Origin: Siderastrea siderea
Lineage: Eukaryota; Cnidaria; Anthozoa; Scleractinia; Rhizangiidae
NCBI GenBank assembly: GCA_964030785.1
Contig: OZ034972.1
Span: 50,972,538 to 51,036,537, forward strand
Length of the DNA: 64,000 nucleotides
Reading direction: 5' to 3'
Positions 1 through 7,978 of this stretch are shown here, one piece after another (the stretch's first letter is position 1; each line of letters begins with the position of its first letter). Position numbers and translations under genes: made by a program. The notes below the pieces were generated by a model. It saw nothing but the letters and a program-made list of their open reading frames with translations, was not told the DNA's origin and did no database searches.

Positions 1-606
1 CAATTGCATTTTACTGGTCAAGGACAAAAACTGGCCAATGAAAATTTCTTGAAACCAACCCAATGGAAATACCTGAATGAAACTTTGCATAGCAGCAGCG
101 CCCGAAGGGATGCGAATGGTACGTGGTTAATTACACCGGGGGTAAAAAACCCCAAGCATGTTTTTGTTTTCATTCAACAAAGTCGGAAACAAAATGATTA
201 CAGGTACAACCCTTACATCTTTGACACATTTGATATCGATGGTGATGACTCAGCAAGATTGGACACTTGCCGCCTTCATTACGGTACAAAATTTTACCCT
301 GAGCTTGATTATGACCATGATTTTAAAATAAGAATTTTGAATGATTTGATCAATTTCCGATACAGAAAAAAAGACTACAACACCGGCGTTCAGCTGCAGC
401 TTTCAAATTTTGAGAAGTTATACCCAATTATCTATTTTGATCTACGAAACACTGAAGAAAGTGTGACAGGCGACCCGAAAAAGCTCGAATTCCATTACAG
501 ACTGAATGAAGCCGCTAACGCTCAAGATTATATTATCTTCGCTTTGGTTTTGAATGAAGAAGAATTCGTGCTGAAGCAAATTGGTAATGAGCTTGTCGCC
601 GTCTAA
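1..606 (+). CDS. Major capsid protein, C-terminal part (older Polinton; cut by window edge)
   Basis: The frame is open from the left edge to TAA at 604-606, about 200 residues. It aligns by eye with the C-terminal half of the complete MCP at 12177-13466: shared stretches are FLKPT followed by W, the KHVF strand, PYxFDTF, a CRLxYG turn, FYPEL, KIRI with NDL, and the final VGNEL/IGNEL. This is the second jelly roll of a double-jelly-roll MCP. The TTG at 4 is not a start; the real start lies outside the window. No break is visible in this part, although neighbouring genes of the same element are broken. Confidence 0.9.
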   Translation, partial: QLHFTGQGQKLANENFLKPTQWKYLNETLHSSSARRDANGTWLITPGVKNPKHVFVFIQQSRKQNDYRYNPYIFDTFDIDGDDSARLDTCRLHYGTKFYPELDYDHDFKIRILNDLINFRYRKKDYNTGVQLQLSNFEKLYPIIYFDLRNTEESVTGDPKKLEFHYRLNEAANAQDYIIFALVLNEEEFVLKQIGNELVAV

Positions 607-654
607 ACAAAATAAAAAATTCAAAAAAAAAAATCTGAATATAATATACAAACA

Positions 655-1356
655 ATGAGCACAACTTATCATCCATTCAAAATCGCACTGACTGATGGTC
701 AGAAAAAGAAACTTCAAAAAGCTTATTTAACAAAGACCCCTGTTGGTCTGAAAGTCAAACCAGACCAAATTGGGCGTGGTGACGAACTTCTTCTCACTGA
801 AACTCAAATCAAGCGATTGAAAAAAAGATCGACGGCAGGGAAAGGAATGGTAATAAAATTTAGCCAAACTCAGCTTCAGAATACTGCGCAACGTGGTGGA
901 AGTTCGTTTTCTGCTATGCTTGGTTTGGCAAAACCTTTGATAAAGCCAGCTCTTGGAGCATTAGCAAGTGCAGGTTTGAGTTTTGGCGCTGAAAAGGTGC
1001 TGAAAAAGATATTCGGAAAGGGTTTTGGTCCGAAGTAAATTGAGCTTTATAAACTTGTCCAGCAAATGACTCCTTCTCAAAAAAAGGCGGCAAAACAATA
1101 TCTTGTTGGAAAAGGTTTGGTGAAAGGAGGCGGAGCACAATACGGCGGCTTCCTTGGTATGTTAGCGTCTATCGGAGTGCCTTTAGCCATTGATTTGGTC
1201 AGAAAAATAATTGGAAAAGGTATGCAAACGCAACCACCACCACCACGAACAAGACGATCACCAGGAATACCAAAAGGTAAAGGGATGCAAATTCAACCTC
1301 CACCTATTTATGGAACTTGGGAGGATTATTATCGTTTAAAAAAAACTGAAATTTGA
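655..1356 (+). pseudogene. Adenovirus core/minor-virion-like protein, split by one in-frame stop
   Basis: ATG at 655 starts a basic protein (127 codons) that ends at TAA 1036-1038; the same frame stays open from 1039 to TGA 1354-1356. The two halves together match the single 281-aa protein at 11272-12117 of the younger element: basic N-terminal domain with two short QKK-type repeats, Gly/Ala-rich hydrophobic stretch, a GGFLG-LASIGVPLAI segment and GKGMQ/GKGxQ motifs. I read this as one gene with a nonsense mutation. The role (packaged, DNA- or membrane-associated minor virion protein) is inferred from gene order between MCP and protease and from composition. Confidence 0.75.
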
Positions 1357-1789
1357 AGATAAACCTCTTTCCAACATTGACCTGAGAAAATGGTGCAACT
1401 TTTTACGAATTCCCATCAAAGGTATTTTTAGCAGAAACGAAACAAAACCTTTGTTTCATTCCCCATGCATTATCAACTTGGATGATTTCGGAAGTTTGGG
1501 AACTCACTGGGTATGTTGTTGGCCAAAAGGAAAAGGTTCTTACGAGTATTTCGATTCATTTGGGCTTCCACCACCTTTGGAATGGGAAAAAGAAATGTCA
1601 ATGCATGGGATGACACATTTTTTCAGAAATGACAACCAAATTCAATGGGAACAAAGTGTGAGATGTGGTTACTACTGCCTTCTCTTTTTAAACGAAAGAA
1701 ATAAAGGCACAAGTTTTGCCGATATTTTGGAAATGTTCTCCAACGATTTACTTCAAAATGAGGAAATTGTGAAAAATTATTTTTCTTAA
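1340..1789 (+). CDS. Adenain-like cysteine protease (older Polinton)
   Basis: Maturation protease of the adenovirus/Polinton family. Catalytic motifs are visible: GTHWV (His), YFDSFG (Asp) and VRCGYYCL (Cys). The frame opens after a stop at 1337-1339 and contains no ATG before the conserved N-terminal block (PLSNxDLxKW type, about 1361-1390), so the start is unknown. It overlaps the end of the core-like ORF in the +1 frame; in the younger element the corresponding overlap is in the -1 frame, so an indel in the A8 run at 1338-1345 is possible. No stop interrupts the catalytic part. Confidence 0.85.
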   Translation, partial: KKLKFEDKPLSNIDLRKWCNFLRIPIKGIFSRNETKPLFHSPCIINLDDFGSLGTHWVCCWPKGKGSYEYFDSFGLPPPLEWEKEMSMHGMTHFFRNDNQIQWEQSVRCGYYCLLFLNERNKGTSFADILEMFSNDLLQNEEIVKNYFS

Positions 1790-1804
1790 AAATATATATA
1801 TACA

Positions 1805-1954
1805 ATGGAAGTGTACTGTGTGAAAGAAAAGCGGCACACACCCAATGTGAAGGGGACCGAAAAGGTTGTTATCACAAAGAACAATCGAAAACTCTTGAAA
1901 GTAAAGTGCGCAAGTTGTGGAAAAATGAAATCAAGTTTCTTGCCGGGAAACTGA
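1805..1954 (+). CDS. Small zinc-ribbon-like ORF, 0-frame part of a frameshift pair
   Basis: ATG at 1805, stop TGA at 1952-1954, 49 aa. It contains one Cys near the N-terminus (YCVK) and a C-terminal CASCG knuckle, resembling DUF5679-type zinc ribbons. The counterpart in the younger element is 10617-10802. The last two sense codons form part of GGGAAAC (1945-1951), and the PLA2 ORF continues from there in the -1 frame. The ATG follows a run of TATATATATACA, a motif also seen near other starts of this element. Confidence 0.7.
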   Translation: MEVYCVKEKRHTPNVKGTEKVVITKNNRKLLKVKCASCGKMKSSFLPGN

Positions 1955-1977
1955 GTGAGCCCTCCCTTGCGGAGGGC
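1945..1977 (+). promoter_or_regulatory. Probable -1 ribosomal frameshift signal (older Polinton)
   Basis: The heptamer GGGAAAC at 1945-1951 is in the X-XXY-YYZ phase of the zinc-ribbon frame (GGA codon at 1946). The TGA stop follows directly. After a 7-nt spacer comes a perfect 7-bp GC-rich stem, GCCCTCC 1959-1965 with GGAGGGC 1971-1977, loop CTTGC. A -1 slip enters exactly the PLA2 frame. The younger element has the same heptamer in the same place. Confidence 0.75.
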
Positions 1978-2812
1978 AGTGGAATATTCGGTGACGTTGC
2001 TATGGCAGTTGGTGATCTTGCAATTACAAAAGGAATCCCATATCTTGCAAAAAAAAGTGTTGAAGCTGGACGATATTACACTTCTGAAGCAATGAGAGAT
2101 CCAAAACTGCAAAAGAAAGCAATAAATTACACTCTTGACAAAGCCCGCCCAGTTATTCAAAAAGTTGGAAGTGAAATGTTAAATCAACTTTCAACTAAAG
2201 TTCGACCAAACCAACGTTACAAAACTGACAGACCTGATTTGGATGGAGCTGGATTTGATATACATGCAGCAATTGGAAAATTTCCGAAACCAAAAAAAGG
2301 TTGGACATTGCCGGGACATAATTTCACAGGGCCATATAACCCTCTTGAAAAGCAGGTGAAATACGATCCAGAAACGGGTGAAATTCTTGAAATATATCAA
2401 CAACCAACAGGTGCAACAGATGCGATTGCAATGCAACATGATGTTGATTATGATGTTTGTTCCAACCGTGAAAAAAAATATGGTGAAAATCTCAAAAAAT
2501 GTAAAACAAAGCGGATAAAAAAATGGTGAAGTCTCTTGACGCAGTTCCTTACAAACAAAGGCAGTGGGGTCATGCGGCTGCAAGAAATGCAATCAATGCT
2601 AAACAAAAGTTAGGGTTGGGTTTGAAAAAACAAAAAGGGACTGGTGTTTTGGAAAAACCGTTGGATGCAATAAAATTTGCTGAAACTTTGACAAAAAAAA
2701 TGATTCCTTCCACAGAACATGTATTCGATCGGTATTGGTCAGGTGATATTGCGAAAAATGCTTTCACAGGACCAACTGGTGTCACAAGCAAGAAATTTTG
2801 GACTCATCCGAA
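1951..2812 (+). pseudogene. PLA2-domain virion protein, frameshifted and split by the younger Polinton (continues 20339-20411)
   Basis: The -1 frame runs from 1951 to TGA 2527-2529, and the gene continues in another frame from about 2523. A parvovirus-VP1-type phospholipase A2 signature is present: YNPLEKQ Ca-loop region at about 2336-2355 and the QHDVDYD catalytic His-Asp block at about 2430-2453. A run of seven A at about 2517-2523 marks the probable indel. The frame is then cut at 2812 by the insertion; after the target duplication it resumes at 20339 and ends at TGA 20409-20411, in the same phase. The protein is homologous to 9955-10650. In parvoviruses such domains help endosomal escape; that role is only inferred here. 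Confidence 0.85.
2807..2812. repeat. Target site duplication TCCGAA, left copy
   Basis: TCCGAA lies directly before the left terminus AGTAGTT and again at 20333-20338 directly after the right terminus. A 6-bp duplication is the known size for Polinton/Maverick insertion. Confidence 0.95.
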
Positions 2813-2885
2813 AGTAGTTATAGAGTTGGGGGTACCAGAACATTTTTTTAAAATGTTCTGTTACCCAACCAACTCTAAAACTACT
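2813..2885. repeat. Terminal palindrome at the left end of the element
   Basis: The outermost 73 nt fold on themselves. AGTAGTT, TAGAGTTGG and CAGAACATTT pair in order with AAATGTTCTG, CCAACTCTA and AACTACT, with a few unpaired bases and a short T-rich loop near 2850. The mirror copy is 20260-20332. It could act as a hairpin telomere or protein-primed origin; that function is inference. Confidence 0.85.
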
Positions 2886-2946
2886 TCCCATCAGATGGAA
2901 ATCATTTTTTGGTAAACTATACGTTTTTTATTTTTTGGTTTCATAT

Positions 2947-3050
2947 GTTGGTAAGGAGCCGAGCAGGCTCGGGAAGTCGCCACTTGTGGCGAGTGAGGCT
3001 CCTTCCAACCAAGAGTGGGTAGAGACGTAGTCTCGTAGGGCGCTCTTGGT
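2947..3050. repeat. T-shaped cruciform plus second stem-loop in the left TIR
   Basis: Outer stem: GTTGG 2947-2951 with CCAAC 3005-3009, and AGGAGCC 2954-2960 with GGCTCCT 2997-3003. It encloses two hairpins: CCGAGC/GCTCGG (2959-2964, 2967-2972) and TCGCCAC/GTGGCGA (2977-2983, 2986-2992). A second stem follows, ACCAAGAG 3008-3015 with CTCTTGGT 3043-3050, enclosing GAGAC/GTCTC (3022-3026, 3030-3034). The first layout resembles parvoviral terminal repeats. Mirror copy at 20095-20198. Confidence 0.8.
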
Positions 3051-3186
3051 ATAATGGCACCTAATGTATTTTCCATCACATGACTCCATCACGGCAATAG
3101 AATCCTCGGCATGACAAAGTATTTGATTGGCTTGCGTAGCAAGACATTCAAAGACGAAGTCACGGGGATGGAGGATTCGTAATTGC

Positions 3187-3534
3187 ATAAGGAACCTAGG
3201 TGGGAAGAGCTCGAATAGCTCGAAGAGCTTGAAGAGCGATGGGTTCCTTATTATGTGATGGTATTATGTGATGGCAACAATTATATGGATAACTATATTT
3301 ATTTTATTTCATGAGCGCGATTATTTGGATTTGGATACTATATGTTTTATCTCATGATGTATCCAACGCATTCTTCCATCACGTGACTCCATCACGGCAA
3401 TAGAATCCTCGGCATGACAAAGTATTTGATTGGCTTGCGTTAGCAAGACATTCAAAGACGAAGTCACGGGGATGGAGGATTCGTAATTGCAAAAGGCGCC
3501 TTGGTGGGAAGAGCTCGAAGAGCGATGGGCGCCT
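3187..3534. repeat. Two paralogous stem-loops with compensatory stem changes
   Basis: Copy A: ATAAGGAACC 3187-3196 pairs with GGTTCCTTAT 3242-3251. Copy B: AGGCGCC 3494-3500 pairs with GGCGCCT 3528-3534. Both loops carry GGTGGGAAGAGC and GAAGAGCGATGG, so they derive from one ancestor, yet both stems stay paired. Mirror copies are at 19611-19958. Confidence 0.75.
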
Positions 3535-3733
3535 ATAATGTGATGGTATTATCTTATGGAAAAATCTATTTGGTATTATCTCATGGGAAATCTATTTGGT
3601 ATTATCTCATGGAAAATATATTTGGCATTATCTCATAGTTGGGAGTACGAGCGCAGTTTGCCATCGGATGAAATGGGACTTTTCCCGATGAGTCATCAGA
3701 TTGTCATGTAATATCAGATGAACTTGTATTTGA

Positions 3734-3811
3734 AGTAAAGTTTGTCAGTAAAGTTTGTCAGTAAAGTTTGTCAGTAAAGTTTGTCAGTAAAGTTTGGCAG
3801 TAAAGTTTGTA
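3734..3811. repeat. 13-bp tandem repeat, about six copies
   Basis: The unit AGTAAAGTTTGTC is repeated head to tail between the left TIR and the 3' end of PolB. It is present only on this side of the element. The rest of 3673-3884 shows no gene. Confidence 0.9.
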
Positions 3812-3884
3812 GTGAACAGAAAAGCAGACTGTGTTTGCGCAACTTGTATGGAGGCCGACACAGCTGTGTCGTGACGTCACATCT

Positions 3885-6800
3885 TCAGATTGCATAATGT
3901 CCGTAAGCGAAACTATTGATTCCATCGTTTGATATATATCTTTTGTCGTCAAAACAGCTGAGTGACACTTTATTAATTTCATAGCTTCCGAGTTGATGAT
4001 TGTTGCTTCGGATGGTTTTCATAGTATGATGCATTTGTCTGTTTTCTAATAAAATATTTTTATAATCTTCATGTTTGATATTGTTCTTTATTATGTTCTT
4101 CTTGATTCCTTTGGCTGTTTTTCCTACTTTCTGGTTGTCTTTTATGTAACTACACATTTTTGATCGCAAACCTATGAATTCTATGATTGGTATTCCAGCT
4201 GCTTCATCTTTGAATTTACCGATTACCTTTTTGTTTGTCTTATCGAAATAAAGTGAGTTTTCAGGATAGTCACTGTTGTCGAATAGATCTTTGTTATTCC
4301 AAAAGTCTTGGTAAACATCTTCAGCTTCAATCTCATATGTCAGACTGTCTGTGTCAGTGAAGAGCAGCTTGGCTTTGCTTCCATACTTTTCTTTTATGTA
4401 GTTATAATGAAAATCATACATTAATGTCTTGCTCAGATCAAGAATACACATACCTACATATGCTGGCCTGTTTAGAGTTAACGTTTCTTTGATCTTATGT
4501 ACTGCTACCAGATTTTCATTGAATATCTTACTGCTTACATAAGTTGGTTTGGAAGTCATTTTCAATAATTTCTTTTCATCTGTTATAAGTCGAACATCAA
4601 CACGCTTTCTTATGTTTTCCATTGTTTTACCGAATACTGAGTTATTCATTAGTTTGAAAAAGTCTTTTTCGAATGAATTTTTCGCTTGAGCACGTTTCAT
4701 TGTATTGAAGTTAATGTATTCTTTGAGCCAAGGTGACTGATTGAATTCTAGCACTCGATGGACTTTGTTTACTTTCAATCCAAGATCAATATACAGCTGC
4801 AGGTTTCTATAATGCAGAACATATTTTTGTTTATTGCTTAATGTAGGAATTAATTTATGTACTAGCCCTGTCGATATATTATATTTTGTAGCTATTTTTT
4901 TACAATACTCAGACAGCATATCTTTATTAACACAAACTCTCTCAGCGGCTAATGGGTAGTCATTATGAAGGTCATGCAACTCTTTCGGGTATTCTAAATC
5001 GACTTCTAGTAACAATCCTTTATTACTGTCTTCATTATATTGAGCTAAATTGATTTTATTAATCTGCTTTTCCGTCAACCATTTGAAACCGCCGGTAGGG
5101 AGATATTGACTCATAGCCCAACCGTACAAATTATTAGCATCAAGATACATAATGTATTTTGAGGGTGCATTCTCATCATATTCACTCATGTACTTGTTAT
5201 TCGCTTTACCATATCGATTGGCAATATAACTGATCCCACCACGCATGCCTTTTTCAATGAATTGAAACATATCTATGTCTGTCATTAGTTCCAATTGAAT
5301 ATTAGTCATCTTCAACATGGCGTCCCAACTCAAACCAGGGCTAGTGAAATACTGGCATGGGTCTAATTTGTAATACTGAAGACATGTTTTGCGGAAGTTT
5401 TCGAATACATCAGCTAATAAAAAGATATCAGACTTAAGATATAGATTGTGGTATTCACCCATTGTTTGTAATTGAAATGTATTCCACACTTTCTGAGCAT
5501 GACAATAATCTTCATCTGAAATATGCTCATTATTCAATATGCTGTAAAATTCTTCTTTAGTCGGTAATTCTGTTTTATTGAATTTCTCAAAACTGTCCAT
5601 GTAATCATACGGATAAATACCTTTTCGTGTCATAAGATTTAATTTTTCTTTTTGGAATCTTTTGCTTGTATACTTTAAAGCTTCTGCTGGTAAGTTGCTG
5701 ACTAATTTATCCAAACTTGAACTCATAAACTGGAAACTGTCAATGAATGTTAGATGGCTGCCAAGCATAAAAGCCATATACTCCTCCATGTTATTTGGAA
5801 TAGCATTGATATTCATTTGTTTCTCCTCTCCTTTCTTATTTTTGTATGTATGTTTCTTAACAATAGCTCCAATATCCTGCATAATGAAATGACTGTCATA
5901 ACCTCTCAAATTATGGAATATAACAGGAATTTTTATTTCTTTTGGATTTATTCTAAGTTTCAGATTGCATTCTTGATGTGCTGAGCCTCTGTATTTACCA
6001 GTAATATGGCAATGATCTCTGACTCGAATGTCTTTCTCAGTATATTTTTTATCGCATATGTGGCATTCTTCTGCTTTTTCAAATTCCTCTTCATCCACTT
6101 CAGTCATTATCAATGGTTTATCGAAATGTTTTTTCATTACTTTTTTGCAGTATTTCACTTCTTCTAAAATATTTTCCATGAATTTGTATACAGCCTTTTC
6201 ACCTCTATATAGTTGTATTGGTTTTGTATATTTGTCATCATAACAGCAGACAACCTTGTATCCATATCCACAGTCGGTACGTCTTTGGTAGGCTTCGGTG
6301 TATGATTTATTACCTTCTTGTTGACATCCTTGTACCTTTTCAGTTATAGCCTCAAAATCAGCATAAATGACAAATGGCACAGGTTGCTGTTTATGAAAGT
6401 TGTTGAATTTCAGTATGTTATTGTCTTTGTTAGGCATTTTAATTGCTTGAGTACCGTTCACTTGAATACAGTTTTCTTTGTGATTGCTTAATACCCTGTC
6501 GGAACTGAAACATTGCAGGCAGTGCATACAAAAGTGTTTCCTCTCTTTGTGTTTTGTTTGGTTATACATGAATTTGTTGAAATCCTTTATCAGAACATAA
6601 TGCTTGTTTTCATTTTTAGTTACCAGAAGTAGTTCCATATGATCTTCATACTTTTCTTTTGAAACATAGATGGGATATGGCTCTTTGTTTTTGTATCCGA
6701 ATACGCTTATATTGACACTGTTTTGCTTCTCAATTTTGTTGTAATGTTTGACACCGACTGGAAATTCAACACCTGAGTAATCTAACTTTTCAACGTATTG

Positions 6801-7640
6801 TTTGTCAGTCTTTTTTATTCTTTGAGGATTCTTGTCTTGTGGATTTATATGCCTGATATGACACCATCTGAAACATTCATTATCCTCATTTTTCATGTTT
6901 ATTAATCCTTTAGCGCAGTTTCGCAGTTCAGAAGGCAGTTGGATATATGAGGATCCTTTCATGGGTTTGTATTTGACAATGTTGAGGTAATGGCCGTCAA
7001 CTGATTTTACCGTCCATCCTGAACCTCCTGATATCCATTTTTCAATATTATCTATTATTACTTCCTCTGATGATTCTGCTGAATCAGTTATTTCCAAATT
7101 ATTGATTATTTTTTGTGATTTACTATTGAAATATGCTAATTGTTCAACTATTACATCATATGATATTTTTTCGAAAGTGACTTTCAATGTTTCAACATAC
7201 TTCAATCCCTGCATATCATTTAATAAGTTCGCTAGATGCCTCTCTACCATTTTTCTGGTATTCTGCATTTGTTTGAATGGATCATTATTGTCCCGTATGT
7301 TGATTTCAAATGACTTAGTGTAACCTTTTAAAGCTTTGTCTGTTTGTTTTATTATGGTTCTTGGTGTTGGAACAGGTTTTTTGACAGCATTTTTCTTAGT
7401 TCTTGGTGTTGGGACTGGTTTGTAATTATCCCGGAATTCTGCTGGCGGTTGAATAATATTATCTTCATACTGTTTAACCATTTGTTTAACACTCTTACGA
7501 GGTGTTGGTATTGGTCTTCTTTTTTGCTGAACTGGCTTCTTTTTTTCTTGCTTTAATAGCAATTTGATAAGTTTTGATTTGCTAAGTTTCTTCAAACTAG
7601 CTTTGTTCATTTCTATATAATTATATTCTTTTATTTCCAT
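3885..7640 (-). CDS. PolB: Protein-primed family B DNA polymerase (Polinton PolB)
   Basis: 1251 aa, complete. It replicates the element from its ends by protein priming, as known for the pPolB family. Visible landmarks: three PxPxPR motifs within residues 42-95, a C2H2-like FCMHC...H..NC finger near 367, exonuclease motif YADFEAI near 425, treble-clef CHIC...HCHITG with CNLKLR near 525-560, palm motif DANNLYGWAMS near 833, KLMNNSVFGKT near 998 and the catalytic FTDTDSL near 1095. It ends in the FDDKRY...YGH block usual for the family. The start ATG at 7638-7640 follows an A-rich motif (TTAAGAAAATATTAT) shared by other non-structural genes. No breaks. The older element has a broken homolog at 21943-25749. 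Confidence 0.97.
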   Translation of the reverse strand: MEIKEYNYIEMNKASLKKLSKSKLIKLLLKQEKKKPVQQKRRPIPTPRKSVKQMVKQYEDNIIQPPAEFRDNYKPVPTPRTKKNAVKKPVPTPRTIIKQTDKALKGYTKSFEINIRDNNDPFKQMQNTRKMVERHLANLLNDMQGLKYVETLKVTFEKISYDVIVEQLAYFNSKSQKIINNLEITDSAESSEEVIIDNIEKWISGGSGWTVKSVDGHYLNIVKYKPMKGSSYIQLPSELRNCAKGLINMKNEDNECFRWCHIRHINPQDKNPQRIKKTDKQYVEKLDYSGVEFPVGVKHYNKIEKQNSVNISVFGYKNKEPYPIYVSKEKYEDHMELLLVTKNENKHYVLIKDFNKFMYNQTKHKERKHFCMHCLQCFSSDRVLSNHKENCIQVNGTQAIKMPNKDNNILKFNNFHKQQPVPFVIYADFEAITEKVQGCQQEGNKSYTEAYQRRTDCGYGYKVVCCYDDKYTKPIQLYRGEKAVYKFMENILEEVKYCKKVMKKHFDKPLIMTEVDEEEFEKAEECHICDKKYTEKDIRVRDHCHITGKYRGSAHQECNLKLRINPKEIKIPVIFHNLRGYDSHFIMQDIGAIVKKHTYKNKKGEEKQMNINAIPNNMEEYMAFMLGSHLTFIDSFQFMSSSLDKLVSNLPAEALKYTSKRFQKEKLNLMTRKGIYPYDYMDSFEKFNKTELPTKEEFYSILNNEHISDEDYCHAQKVWNTFQLQTMGEYHNLYLKSDIFLLADVFENFRKTCLQYYKLDPCQYFTSPGLSWDAMLKMTNIQLELMTDIDMFQFIEKGMRGGISYIANRYGKANNKYMSEYDENAPSKYIMYLDANNLYGWAMSQYLPTGGFKWLTEKQINKINLAQYNEDSNKGLLLEVDLEYPKELHDLHNDYPLAAERVCVNKDMLSEYCKKIATKYNISTGLVHKLIPTLSNKQKYVLHYRNLQLYIDLGLKVNKVHRVLEFNQSPWLKEYINFNTMKRAQAKNSFEKDFFKLMNNSVFGKTMENIRKRVDVRLITDEKKLLKMTSKPTYVSSKIFNENLVAVHKIKETLTLNRPAYVGMCILDLSKTLMYDFHYNYIKEKYGSKAKLLFTDTDSLTYEIEAEDVYQDFWNNKDLFDNSDYPENSLYFDKTNKKVIGKFKDEAAGIPIIEFIGLRSKMCSYIKDNQKVGKTAKGIKKNIIKNNIKHEDYKNILLENRQMHHTMKTIRSNNHQLGSYEINKVSLSCFDDKRYISNDGINSFAYGHYAI

Positions 7641-7745
7641 ATACTATAGTATGATAATATTTTCTTAAATAGTTTTAGGCGCGTTTTAAATGGTCGAGAA
7701 TTCAAATGATCCAAATCATAGATCCTTTGAACTATATACATCATG

Positions 7746-7964
7746 TTAATTATTTTCATCAGAGTTTTTCTTGTGCATTTTTGTGTTCAAATGACACCAT
7801 TTGCCAGCCAAAGTGTAATTACAACCAGTGTTGCAAACATCACAATACCACTCTTTATTTAGCATGTACTTGGTTTTTTGTTTTTTTACAGCCTCCTTCT
7901 TCTCTGCTTGAGTTAAATACTTTATTGGTCTTCCACGACCTCTCTTGACATTTATTTGTTCCAT
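7746..7964 (-). CDS. Small AT-hook plus zinc-finger protein
   Basis: 72 aa. It starts with an AT-hook core (KRGRGRPIK, residues 7-15), a lysine-rich linker, and a C2H2-like finger with C41, C44, H58 and H64. It is probably a DNA-binding protein, perhaps regulating the element. It sits just upstream of PolB on the same strand and shares its A-rich upstream motif, so the two are probably expressed together. No homolog is seen in the part of the older element within this window. Confidence 0.75.
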   Translation of the reverse strand: MEQINVKRGRGRPIKYLTQAEKKEAVKKQKTKYMLNKEWYCDVCNTGCNYTLAGKWCHLNTKMHKKNSDENN

Positions 7965-7978
7965 ATATTAATACTATA

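Larger units (their letters stand above)
2813..3672. repeat. Left terminal inverted repeat of the younger Polinton
   Basis: 860 bp, inverted copy at 19473-20332; positions x and 23145-x correspond. It contains a terminal palindrome, several stem-loops (see separate entries), a near-identical direct repeat of about 118 bp (about 3070-3187 and 3374-3491) and three to four copies of a 26-bp unit ending in TTATCTCATGG (about 3549-3638). A small open frame in it (2928-3188) overlaps the stem-loops and is probably not coding. Confidence 0.95.

Noticed and set aside
1335..1345. TTTAAAAAAAA as a conserved -1 frameshift site before the older protease
   Set aside because: The protease frame here is +1, not -1, relative to the core-like ORF, so the site does not lead into it without an extra indel.
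2928..3188. 86-codon open frame in the TIR, repeated at 19957-20217
   Set aside because: It runs through the stem-loop region, shows no domain, and its duplication follows from the TIR being duplicated.
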